Of a DNA stretch of 46,007 nucleotides, positions 32,689 through 41,623 are shown piece after piece. Position numbers and translations under genes: made by a program. Source of the DNA: Spirochaetota bacterium. Lineage in GTDB: Bacteria > Spirochaetota > Spirochaetia > Treponematales > UBA12059. The stretch spans positions 1 through 46,007 of the forward strand of contig JAKPPT010000151.1 in the NCBI GenBank assembly GCA_029547205.1, given 5' to 3'. Positions within the stretch are counted from its first letter, which is position 1. Every line of letters begins with the position of its first letter. A model generated the notes under the pieces. The model ran no database searches and was not told the DNA's origin. It worked only from the letters and a program-made list of their open reading frames with translations.

Positions 32689-34056
32689 ATGAAATATATC
32701 ATTCTAATTATTTTTTTTATTTTATCGGTATTCTGTATTGCTGAGCCAGTTGTACTTACTGTACAGGAAGCTACGCAGCGGGCTGTACTCTATTCATATG
32801 ATATTCAGGCAGGCTACAGAGATGCTGCTATAACTATGAAAGCGCTTGGGCTAGATATACGGCAATTTTTTCCGGAAATTAATTTTAGTTTTAACAATAA
32901 TGAAAAAATAGAAACAGCTGATATCGATGCAAAAGTAATGACACTGCATATAAATCTTTCACAGCCGCTCTGGGATGGAGGAAGAACGATGCTTGCAATG
33001 CTCAGAAAACAGAGAGAAATAGAACAACTGCTTGATGAGCTTGCAGAAAAAACACTGCATGTTAAAGAAAATGTTATAAAACTGTATTATGATATTTTGA
33101 TTACAAAAAAAGTTTTGCTTGTAAAACAGGAAGCAGTTGCTGTTGGTGAAGAGCAATTAAAGCTATTAGAAGCTGAATTAAAAGCTGGTGTTGCAAAGGA
33201 AATAGATTATAAAAAAGCTCAGTTGCAGGTTAGCTCTCTCAAAATTGATGCAGAAAAAACAGAGCTTGAGCTTAGAGTAAAATATTCAAAGCTTGCCCGT
33301 CTTATTAATGTACATAATGATTTTGTAATTCAGGACATCATAACGAATGCAGTAAAAGGATTATCTGTTAAAGAAAATTATCTATTAGCGCAGGCATTGG
33401 TAAGATCTCCAAAATTGCGCTATCTGGCAAAACAGCAGGATCTATTAATGCGGGAAATTATGTTAAGCAGATTTTCTTTTTTGCCTAGTGTAGCTCTTGT
33501 TGCCAGTTTTGAAACGAGTACTGATACCCTACCATTTTCTGAATATTCCTGGTCGATTGGATTATCGTTTAGTTTTTCAGGAAGTATTTTCAAGGGGAAC
33601 ACATCAGTATTTTATGGGAGAAATTCATCGAATACAGCAGAAATAATTTCACAACGTAGCGATGCACTGCCACTCTCCAACATGGAAGAATTTTTACAAC
33701 ATGAACTATATGAACAAAAGTTAGCACGAATAGTATTCGATATAGAACAGGAAAAAAGAAGCTTAAAAGAAAAATTTGAAGATTTGCTTTTTCTTTACAC
33801 TGCCGCAAAACAGGAACTTGCAATCGCTGAAAAAGACTATGATCTTGCTCTGAAAAACTTGGAACTAACACAGGAAATGAAACGGATTGGTACTGTAACA
33901 AGACTTGATGTTATGACTGCGACATTAGATGTATCACAAAAACATATAGCAGTAATACAGCAGCGAGGACAGCTGATTACTGCGGAAAGAAGTTTAGAGA
34001 GTGCAGCATATCTTGATCCATGGACATTGAGAAATCTATTTAAGGAGGATGAATAG
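32689..34056 (+). CDS. TolC-family outer membrane efflux protein
   Basis: A 455-residue protein with a signal peptide ending near CIAEP. Two OEP repeats are present, each with a long coiled coil; the family marks are SQPLWDGGRTMLAMLRKQREIE in the first half, and KDYDLALKNLELTQEMKRIGTVTRLDVMTATLDVSQ in the second. It should form the outer membrane channel and periplasmic tunnel for the RND permeases downstream. The next gene starts on the last base of its TAG stop. Confidence 0.9.
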   Translation: MKYIILIIFFILSVFCIAEPVVLTVQEATQRAVLYSYDIQAGYRDAAITMKALGLDIRQFFPEINFSFNNNEKIETADIDAKVMTLHINLSQPLWDGGRTMLAMLRKQREIEQLLDELAEKTLHVKENVIKLYYDILITKKVLLVKQEAVAVGEEQLKLLEAELKAGVAKEIDYKKAQLQVSSLKIDAEKTELELRVKYSKLARLINVHNDFVIQDIITNAVKGLSVKENYLLAQALVRSPKLRYLAKQQDLLMREIMLSRFSFLPSVALVASFETSTDTLPFSEYSWSIGLSFSFSGSIFKGNTSVFYGRNSSNTAEIISQRSDALPLSNMEEFLQHELYEQKLARIVFDIEQEKRSLKEKFEDLLFLYTAAKQELAIAEKDYDLALKNLELTQEMKRIGTVTRLDVMTATLDVSQKHIAVIQQRGQLITAERSLESAAYLDPWTLRNLFKEDE

Positions 34057-35402
34057 TGAAAAAAATCTTTTTGTTATCCTGCATTGTTTTGCTATTTTCA
34101 TGCAATGGTAGAAAAGAGACAAATATTCCATCATTTTCTGAAGTGGAATTGGAGCAATGTAAGGATATTGTAATAAATAATACAATAAAAAGTTTTGGCA
34201 CCTTATTGTATGATAAAAAAATTGACATTACTGCTTCTCAGGAGGGTGTTATAGAATATTTTCCCTGGAAAGAAGGTACTGAGCTCAAGGAAAATACAGT
34301 TATTATAAAAATACATAATCCATACATAGAGCTGGCTCTTGAGCGTGCATCACAGAGCATCAGACGGGCTGAAATACATGTAGAAGACGCACAGAATCGA
34401 CTACGGCTTGGAGTACTGGAAGCAGAGGGGCGCATATCGAATTATGAAAAAGCTGGTATGGAATTGGCTCAAGCAGAAAAAGAATATGAAGAAATTGTAA
34501 GAAAAAATACTATAAAAGAAGAACTTTTTGCCGCTGGTGGATTATCTGAAGAAGAGATAAAGGTATCACGTCATGAAAAAGCTTCTGCAGCAGAGAAACT
34601 TGCAATACTCAAAAAAGACTATGAAATTAAAAGTATTGGTTTGCGTGATATCGATATTCAAAATGCAGGTTATGAACTACCTGACACAGCAAATGAACGA
34701 AAAAAAATTCTTATTAATCTATTAACAAAAGAATTAGAGCTTGCACTTAAGCAGGCAGAACAGGCTGTATTAAATGCTCAACTGGAATATAAAACAGCAA
34801 AAGCTGCTTTTGATGAATTAACAATACGTAGCCCATGTAAAGCAATAATAGGTTCTCGTCAAAAAGAAAAAGGTGAGCGAGTCAAATCTGGTGATGTAAT
34901 TCTAACCATTATCAATATCGATGTGCTGTATGCAGTAAGCTCCGTTTCGGAGGAAGATGCCTTACTGTTGCATTCAGGAATGAGTGTTGATGTGTGTGTT
35001 GATTCAGCTTCGCTGACAATCCCGGGGAGAATCGATATTATTGCACCCCTTGCGGACTCAAGAACTGGCTCCTTTGCTATTAAAATTGCGCTTACTCAAT
35101 CGAAAAGCAATGTAAAACCAGGTATGTTTGTCCGGACAATTATATACACGGGGCTTGTAGCAAAGAGAATTTTTGTTAGCGAGTCATCTGTGATTAAGAC
35201 ATCGGATCATGAAGGGTATGTTTTTATACCCGGTGAAAAAACTAAGGATGGTTTGCGAGTTCTTAAAAAAATTGCTGTGAAATTTTCTGAAATTACAAAT
35301 GATGGAATACTAATAAGTAGCGGATTACAGAGCGGTGATTTAATTATAAAAAATCCACAGGAAACATGGAAGGAAGGACAATATGTTGTGGTCAAAAAGT
35401 AA
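34056..35402 (+). CDS. RND efflux membrane fusion protein, lipoprotein type
   Basis: A 448-residue periplasmic adaptor. It starts with GTG overlapping the tolC stop, with AAGGAGG upstream. It has a lipobox L-F-S-C (Cys14), a lipoyl half-domain (SQEGVIEYFPWKEGTELKENTVIIKI), a long helical hairpin (about 90-255), the second lipoyl half (ELTIRSPCKAIIGSRQKEKGERVKSGDVILTI) and a beta-barrel domain (IPGRIDIIAPLADSRTGSFAIKI). It would bridge the permeases and TolC. It overlaps the next gene by 20 bases. Confidence 0.9.
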   Translation: MKKIFLLSCIVLLFSCNGRKETNIPSFSEVELEQCKDIVINNTIKSFGTLLYDKKIDITASQEGVIEYFPWKEGTELKENTVIIKIHNPYIELALERASQSIRRAEIHVEDAQNRLRLGVLEAEGRISNYEKAGMELAQAEKEYEEIVRKNTIKEELFAAGGLSEEEIKVSRHEKASAAEKLAILKKDYEIKSIGLRDIDIQNAGYELPDTANERKKILINLLTKELELALKQAEQAVLNAQLEYKTAKAAFDELTIRSPCKAIIGSRQKEKGERVKSGDVILTIINIDVLYAVSSVSEEDALLLHSGMSVDVCVDSASLTIPGRIDIIAPLADSRTGSFAIKIALTQSKSNVKPGMFVRTIIYTGLVAKRIFVSESSVIKTSDHEGYVFIPGEKTKDGLRVLKKIAVKFSEITNDGILISSGLQSGDLIIKNPQETWKEGQYVVVKK

Positions 35403-36924
35403 AAATTTAACTATTTTACTATGCATTTTATTTCCATTTTTATTTTCATGTGGTATTTTTGATTTCAGACCTGTTATTATTACCACAAGTCTTGATAATG
35501 GAAATACGTTGTTACCAGCGCGGACATCGCCTATCACCATCGTATTCAGCGATGAGCCAGTACATCTCGATGTTGAAAAAGCCCTTGCCATAGAAAACAC
35601 AAAGGGTCCAATAGAAATTGATATTTTCTGGGATGGAAATATCTGCACTATAAAGCCAGCGGAGCCATGGGTTCCTTCGGAACAATATTTTTTTACTCTG
35701 AAGGGCACAATTGCCATGCAGGATGGCAGGAAAACCAAAGCAGCTATCTATAATTCCTTTTTTGCAGTTCGAAATACACGTGCACCATATGTAAAGGAAA
35801 TATATCCTCAAAATGGAGCGATAATCAATACAAGGCCGGAGAGGGTAATACAATTGACATTTTCTGAGCCTATGGATGCTGTGGCTGTCGAACGTGCGCT
35901 TATCTTTGATCCTGTTTTTCCTGCTGTTTTTGAATGGAATAGTGACAATACAGTACTTTTAGTTAAGAGAAAGAATAACGCATTACTATCCCCATGTGCT
36001 CGCTATACATGGAAACTGGATAAAAAAGCCTGCGCTATTGATGGAGCTCCTCTTGAATTGCCACAGATGCAATATTTTTTAACTATGGAGAATGTAGAAC
36101 ATCAGCAGGTTGTAAAAACATTTCCTGCAAACATTGCTGATGGAGCTATACAACTTTTAGACACTTCAAGTTTAACGGATGGATTCCACTATAATTATAG
36201 TATAGTTATTGAATTTAAATATGATATTGATCCTGATAGCCTCCTTGCAAAAAAAATAGTGCTTTTCCCGGGAATAGAGGGTACTGTTGTGCTCATTAAT
36301 CCAAAGCAGCTCTTATTTACACCAGCTACCATTATACCTCCTCAAACAAAATTGATGCTCTATGTTCCATCTACTATTTCAACCACAGATGGACTACCAA
36401 TGCAGCAGGATTATGTTGAATACTTTACCTGTGCAACACCCTGGATGAAGCTTACAGGACTACAGGATCGAATTACAAATCCTGAACATGTATATACCGA
36501 TCCAGATGGAACTGATACTTATATAATAAAAAAAGTGATGGTTACCCAAACGAATCCAGATCCTGACATCACAGGTGCGGGAAATAATATTGTTGAATCA
36601 TATATAGTAATTGTTTTGACCTTTAATGCATCATTTACAACACATGAACAAAAGCTCAAGTTTATTGAGTGTGTTTCGTTTACCAGTCTCAATTCAGGAA
36701 CATTGTCTACTGCATATCGATATGTACTTACCGGAGTTTCCTGGAGTAATAATGATACTACGGTTGCATTAACATACAAGCAGGATATCCTTCAACCTAT
36801 ACCAATTGGAAGTTCTGGAGGAACTGGAAATCTCTATAGGCTTATTATTAAGGGCGGAATTAATGGTATAGAAGCTCAAACATTTCTACGTGATGATATT
36901 GTTTTATATATGGAGGTTCAATAA
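35383..36924 (+). CDS. Lipoprotein with SbsA Ig-like (Big_5) repeats, first copy
   Basis: A 513-residue lipoprotein with lipobox L-F-S-C (Cys23). It contains several Big_5-like Ig repeats, recognised by the pattern I-x-x-T-F-S-E-P-M-D (VIQLTFSEPMDAVAVERALIF) and paired W/Y-x-x-x-KP segments such as GNICTIKPAEPWVPSEQYFFTLKG; a third domain spans about 240-345. The rest (about 350-513) has no obvious motif. Such proteins are extracellular or periplasmic adhesive modules. Its place inside an RND operon is unusual. It overlaps the adaptor gene by 20 bases and the next gene by one (TAATG). Confidence 0.82.
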   Translation: MLWSKSKNLTILLCILFPFLFSCGIFDFRPVIITTSLDNGNTLLPARTSPITIVFSDEPVHLDVEKALAIENTKGPIEIDIFWDGNICTIKPAEPWVPSEQYFFTLKGTIAMQDGRKTKAAIYNSFFAVRNTRAPYVKEIYPQNGAIINTRPERVIQLTFSEPMDAVAVERALIFDPVFPAVFEWNSDNTVLLVKRKNNALLSPCARYTWKLDKKACAIDGAPLELPQMQYFLTMENVEHQQVVKTFPANIADGAIQLLDTSSLTDGFHYNYSIVIEFKYDIDPDSLLAKKIVLFPGIEGTVVLINPKQLLFTPATIIPPQTKLMLYVPSTISTTDGLPMQQDYVEYFTCATPWMKLTGLQDRITNPEHVYTDPDGTDTYIIKKVMVTQTNPDPDITGAGNNIVESYIVIVLTFNASFTTHEQKLKFIECVSFTSLNSGTLSTAYRYVLTGVSWSNNDTTVALTYKQDILQPIPIGSSGGTGNLYRLIIKGGINGIEAQTFLRDDIVLYMEVQ

Positions 36925-38552
36925 TGAAAAATAGTTATATATATTTAAGCTTATTTATTATAATAATGATTCTGGCGAGTTGTAGCATACTGTTTCCTGA
37001 ACCATTTGCAATAAGCGATTGGAAACCAGGTGAAGGGGAAGCCTCACCCGATGCCAGTATCAATATTACGTTTACATCAATTCCTGATAAAGCAAAAACA
37101 GAGAAGGCGTTTTATCTGTTTTGTGATGGTGAGCGTCTTCCTGCACTATTGACCTGGATTGATACAACACTGGAAGTACGTCCCTGTTATCCCTTACAGC
37201 CGGGTCATGAATATGCGGTATTAATAAAAAAGGATGCTGCAAATGTCCGTGGTAAAAATCTTGAAAATGATTTTGTCGGTTTTTTTAGAACAAAAGCAGA
37301 TCGGACGAGGCCATCTGTCCTGGGAACAAATCCTGGTCAGCAATGTGTTGTCGCAGGAGAAACTGCTCCACTGGAAATTCGGTTTTCAAAAGCAATGGAT
37401 GTGCTTTCTGCTGTGGAACACATTACCATACAGCCAGATATACCCGGGTACTGGAACCAGGGTAACACTCCATCGGTTTTAGTTTTTACTCCGCTTGCAC
37501 AGTGGAAACCAGATACTACTTACCACTGCACAATCAAAAAAACAATTAAGGATAGCGAAGGAAATGAAATGGGGTATGAGTACCTGTGGGATTTTAAGAC
37601 AACAGAAGATAGCCTTCCTCCAGTTTTAGTTGCGATTGAAAGAAAAAACAGTAATGGCGTTTCCTTGCTCATGTTTGGAGAAGCAGGACAGAGCACATTT
37701 AATACCGGATGCGGAACAGGAGATAGTTTTATCTTTAAATTCAACAGAGAAGTAAATGTATTTGAAGTTCAAAATTTAATTATGTTTCCTGAGGGAACAA
37801 ACTATCAATGTGTTACAGAAGCACAATGGTCAGATACAATAGAATTTAAGCCTATTAAAAAACCAAAGTGGGGCAGTCAGTATTTTATAACTCTCTATCC
37901 TGGTGTGAGAGATAGAGCTGGTAAAAAAATTCAATGCATGTATCAAACTGCAATCTATGCTAATGGAGCATTTTCAAAACCACCAACATTAAAAGGCATG
38001 CGTATAACAATACAAACAAAAAATAATAGCCTGTTTCCTCCAGTGTTTCCATTGACAACACTATCGTATGTGGTTAGTACAGAAGAACTATTTAAAAAAA
38101 TAAAAATACCAAAAATCGAAGTAATAAATGATGATGGCGATACTGGCGGTGGAGGTATTTTTAATAACCCTCAAAAAACAGGTTCATGTATCATTGAATT
38201 TTACTTTGAAACAGCAGAAGGGGCAGAGTTAAAACCAGGAAGCATTATACCCCGATTTTATTTTGAAAATGCATCAAATTCGCTTGAATTTGCTATTTCT
38301 CAGGTTACACTCACACCACCTCAGACAAATCCTTTTAATCCATTTACTTCATATGCTCCTGTTCCTGAGTGGCAATCGTGTAAAATAATATTTATCTATG
38401 GAACAATCGGTAATACAGGAAAAGCTGGAGTGCTCAAGCTGTACTTTGTTCCTGGAATTGAGGATAGTCTTGGCAATGAAACAACTGAACCTGGAATTAT
38501 AATTGTGACTTACGATGCAGTACCAGACAATAATCAAATAGTATGGGACTAA
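36924..38552 (+). CDS. Lipoprotein with SbsA Ig-like (Big_5) repeats, second copy
   Basis: A 542-residue lipoprotein with lipobox L-A-S-C (Cys20). Three Big_5-like domains can be followed: about 28-127 (ending NDFVGFFRTKAD), about 128-230 (LEIRFSKAMDVLSAVEHITIQP to DFKTTEDS) and about 231-350 (FIFKFNREVNVFEVQNLIMFP). The same layout as its neighbour points to an old duplication, but the sequences have diverged. The start shares one base with the previous stop, and the end overlaps the first permease by ten bases, so both lipoproteins are locked into the permease operon. Confidence 0.82.
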   Translation: MKNSYIYLSLFIIIMILASCSILFPEPFAISDWKPGEGEASPDASINITFTSIPDKAKTEKAFYLFCDGERLPALLTWIDTTLEVRPCYPLQPGHEYAVLIKKDAANVRGKNLENDFVGFFRTKADRTRPSVLGTNPGQQCVVAGETAPLEIRFSKAMDVLSAVEHITIQPDIPGYWNQGNTPSVLVFTPLAQWKPDTTYHCTIKKTIKDSEGNEMGYEYLWDFKTTEDSLPPVLVAIERKNSNGVSLLMFGEAGQSTFNTGCGTGDSFIFKFNREVNVFEVQNLIMFPEGTNYQCVTEAQWSDTIEFKPIKKPKWGSQYFITLYPGVRDRAGKKIQCMYQTAIYANGAFSKPPTLKGMRITIQTKNNSLFPPVFPLTTLSYVVSTEELFKKIKIPKIEVINDDGDTGGGGIFNNPQKTGSCIIEFYFETAEGAELKPGSIIPRFYFENASNSLEFAISQVTLTPPQTNPFNPFTSYAPVPEWQSCKIIFIYGTIGNTGKAGVLKLYFVPGIEDSLGNETTEPGIIIVTYDAVPDNNQIVWD

Positions 38553-41500
38553 TACAGCTTTCGGTGAGGAGACCGGTAAGCGTTTTTGCAATTGTCTGTG
38601 TGATTGTACTTGCAGGAATGCTTGCTGTAACATCAATGCCGCTTACACGGCTTCCTCCTGTTATATTGCCACAGATACTCATAGAAGCAGGCATGCAGGG
38701 AATCCCCGCATCAGAAATCCGCAGTCTTATTGTGCTTCCAATAGAGGAAGCCCTGGCATCACTCAGAGGATTGAGGTCAGTTACCAGTTTAATTCGTGAT
38801 GGTACTGCACTTATCAAGCTTGAGTTTTCCTGGCAGGAGAACATACTGACAGTTCGATCTCGCGTTCGGGAAATACTTGATACCGTATATCCGGTTCTTC
38901 CTCAGGGAGCGCTCCGCCCGAGAATTATTACTGCACCGGATGATGTTCCACTTATAGAGTATGCGGTTATCACTCAGGACAATAACCTCATCGAGACCAG
39001 AAGCATTGCAGAAGAATATTTGCGAAGCGTTCTCCAGAAAGTGAGAGGAGTCAGCCAGATACTTGTTTCGGGTGGCAGAAAACAGGAACTTCAGATAAAC
39101 GTTGATGATAGCAAAGCATTAGTTCGTGGCATGAATATTACTGATATTGCACGAGCCTTTTCAGAGGCACATGCTGATGTACCTTCCGGAGAAATCAGGG
39201 AAGGTGTGCGGGAGCTTGTTGTTTCCGCAAAAGGAAGAGTTCGCTCGATAGATGAAGCTGGTGCAATTATTATCAGCAATGAGCATGGACAGTTTGCCTT
39301 AAAAGAAATTGCTGATATTGTCCTTGCTGAGAAGGAACCGGATAGTATTGTTCTCTATAATGGTAAAGAATGTGTCAGAGTAGCTGTGTACCGACAGAAT
39401 GGGTCTGATCCGGTTTCCGTACACGCATCGGTTACAGATGCAGTTAACAAATTTTTACAAATGCATGAGACTGTTAAAATTATCGAAGTTGGAAATACTG
39501 TAGATGCAGTAAAGGAAAGCCTTACTTCGATTGCTGTTTCCGCTGGTATTGGTGCTGTAGCAGTTATTATCATTTTACTGATTTTGTTTTCTATGCCGGC
39601 AATGGGTTTTATCGCAGCAGTATCCATACCGGTCTCGGTTGCAGGTGGTATTTTAGTTCTTAAACTGGCAGGATGTACACTTAATATACTGAGTATGGGC
39701 GGCATTGCACTGGCAATAGGTATGATAACTGATAATGCAGTTGTGATACTTTCTGCAATTATACAGCAGAAAAAAACGGGTTTTGCTGACATAGCGATAT
39801 CACAGGTAGGAATAGTAAATGCAACAAAAAGCGCTGCAGGAAGTACGTTTGGAAGTACTATTACCACTGTTATAGTATTTTTACCACTTCTGGTTGTACC
39901 GGGTGTGCTTGGTAAATTGTATGGCGACCTTGCACTGGGACTTTCTGGTGCGCTTATGACAGGATGGATTTTTTCAATTACAGCAGTTCCAGCGCTCTGG
40001 TATAGTCTTGTTTCTAAAAAGGTTTTGAATTTAAATAAAACTAATGACAGAAAACAAATAAAGCATAAGCTGGAAACAATGTATGCACGGTATTTAAAAG
40101 TGGTGATGAAAAAGCCATTACGATACGGTTTTGTTTTTTTTATACTATGTTTTGTTGGTATTGGTATTTTCCCTTTTTTGAGAATAGATTTTTTCCCAAA
40201 AGAAAAAAGCTTACGTATGGTAGTTGAAATTGTGCTAGCTCCGCAAACTAAATATGATGTTCTTCTTGAAAAAGCGAAAATAATTTCAAGTGGTTTGCAT
40301 GAACTCACTGAAAATAGAGTGGGTGCATACAGTACCAAACATAATGAAAAAATATTTACAAGCATAAGTTCTCGATCTGGTGCTGAAATTGATGATATGG
40401 AGGCACGAACAAATCCTGCATGGAATTCTTATACAATTATATTTGCATGTACTATCAATAAAAAAATTGATATGCAAAAAGCCTATGCAGTTACCGAAGC
40501 GTATCTTGCAACCGTAGGAGGGATCTCCTATTCGATACATGAACCTGATGATCCTGTAAAAAAGCTCCTTGTATCGCAGTATGCTCAGGGTATAGAGATC
40601 CAGGGAGATAACCCTGACATGACGGAACGGCGTACCAGAGAAATTGTTTCCATGCTAACAAATTGTGGAGTTCCGAACGAAGCTATCGGTATCTATCCGT
40701 CAGAAAAAGCCTGGCAGGCATTATTGTTTCCAGATAGATATAGAATGGCATGGGCAGGCTATTCTTCAAGTAATACTGCGTTTATTTTAAATACTGCGAC
40801 TCAAGGAATCCTTACCGGAACAATAGAACTGGGAGGAAAACTATGCGATATTCGTGTTCAATCAAAAAAAGCATCCACTGGCTTTTCAAAAAACGATATC
40901 GAATCATTTATTTTGATAAAAGAAAATAAAATAATAAAAACATCGCAGCTGGGAAAAATTGAAATACAGCAAAAACCTGCTCTCTATATTCGTTCCAATC
41001 GGTCAGATGTTCAATACATTACACTTAAAAGTAATTTACATAAAGATGTAATGAATAGAGCAATAACGACTATCGCCAGTATTGAAAAAGAACATGCATG
41101 GGTAACAGATCTTGATGCTCACAATAGAAGTGAACTTATCAATACAATGGTCATGCTGCTCCTGTGTGTTGGCATCGTGTTGTACCTTGTGCTTGCAGCT
41201 CAATTTGAGTCTTTTATTTTGCCAATAATTATTCTCTTATCAGTACCATTCGCGCTTGCTGGGGCGGCACCTTTTCTGCTGATTGGTAATTGCGGAATTG
41301 ATACAGGTTCTATTCTGGGCATGGTTGTACTGTTTGGTACAGCGGTCAATAACGCAATTGTACTTTTTGAGATCAGTAAACAAAAATATGAACGTTCCGG
41401 GAATGCTGTTTTTTCAGCATTTAATGGCGCATTAGAACGAATACGAGCAATAACTGGAACAAGTTTAACAACGCTTATTGCTTTAGTACCGTTAATTGTA

Positions 41501-41623
41501 AGCGGTGGCACACAGAAAAGTATGGCACTTGCAGTTCTGGGCGGGCTAACTGTGTCCTCGCTAATTGCGGTTTTTATGTATCCAGTGATTTTTAGAGCAT
41601 TTATAGCAAAGAGGAGTGTATGA
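38543..41623 (+). CDS. RND efflux permease, first subunit
   Basis: A 1026-residue RND protein with the usual two halves, each with one plus five membrane helices and a large periplasmic loop. It opens with IQLSVRRPVSVFAIVCVIVLAG. The proton-relay Asp is present in TM4 (IGMITDNAVV, Asp397), where drug pumps have a DD pair. TM10 reads FGTAVNNAIVLFE, with Asn where AcrB has the essential Lys. It should export a lipid-like or toxic compound with proton motive force through the TolC and adaptor upstream. No Shine-Dalgarno is seen, and its ATG lies inside the preceding lipoprotein gene. Confidence 0.92.
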   Translation: MGLIQLSVRRPVSVFAIVCVIVLAGMLAVTSMPLTRLPPVILPQILIEAGMQGIPASEIRSLIVLPIEEALASLRGLRSVTSLIRDGTALIKLEFSWQENILTVRSRVREILDTVYPVLPQGALRPRIITAPDDVPLIEYAVITQDNNLIETRSIAEEYLRSVLQKVRGVSQILVSGGRKQELQINVDDSKALVRGMNITDIARAFSEAHADVPSGEIREGVRELVVSAKGRVRSIDEAGAIIISNEHGQFALKEIADIVLAEKEPDSIVLYNGKECVRVAVYRQNGSDPVSVHASVTDAVNKFLQMHETVKIIEVGNTVDAVKESLTSIAVSAGIGAVAVIIILLILFSMPAMGFIAAVSIPVSVAGGILVLKLAGCTLNILSMGGIALAIGMITDNAVVILSAIIQQKKTGFADIAISQVGIVNATKSAAGSTFGSTITTVIVFLPLLVVPGVLGKLYGDLALGLSGALMTGWIFSITAVPALWYSLVSKKVLNLNKTNDRKQIKHKLETMYARYLKVVMKKPLRYGFVFFILCFVGIGIFPFLRIDFFPKEKSLRMVVEIVLAPQTKYDVLLEKAKIISSGLHELTENRVGAYSTKHNEKIFTSISSRSGAEIDDMEARTNPAWNSYTIIFACTINKKIDMQKAYAVTEAYLATVGGISYSIHEPDDPVKKLLVSQYAQGIEIQGDNPDMTERRTREIVSMLTNCGVPNEAIGIYPSEKAWQALLFPDRYRMAWAGYSSSNTAFILNTATQGILTGTIELGGKLCDIRVQSKKASTGFSKNDIESFILIKENKIIKTSQLGKIEIQQKPALYIRSNRSDVQYITLKSNLHKDVMNRAITTIASIEKEHAWVTDLDAHNRSELINTMVMLLLCVGIVLYLVLAAQFESFILPIIILLSVPFALAGAAPFLLIGNCGIDTGSILGMVVLFGTAVNNAIVLFEISKQKYERSGNAVFSAFNGALERIRAITGTSLTTLIALVPLIVSGGTQKSMALAVLGGLTVSSLIAVFMYPVIFRAFIAKRSV

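Noticed and set aside
39355-40365. Open frame of 336 codons on the minus strand inside the first RND permease gene
   Set aside because: It lies wholly opposite a clearly coding RND gene, has no ribosome binding site, and its translation is a Ser/Thr/Ile-rich mirror of membrane segments.
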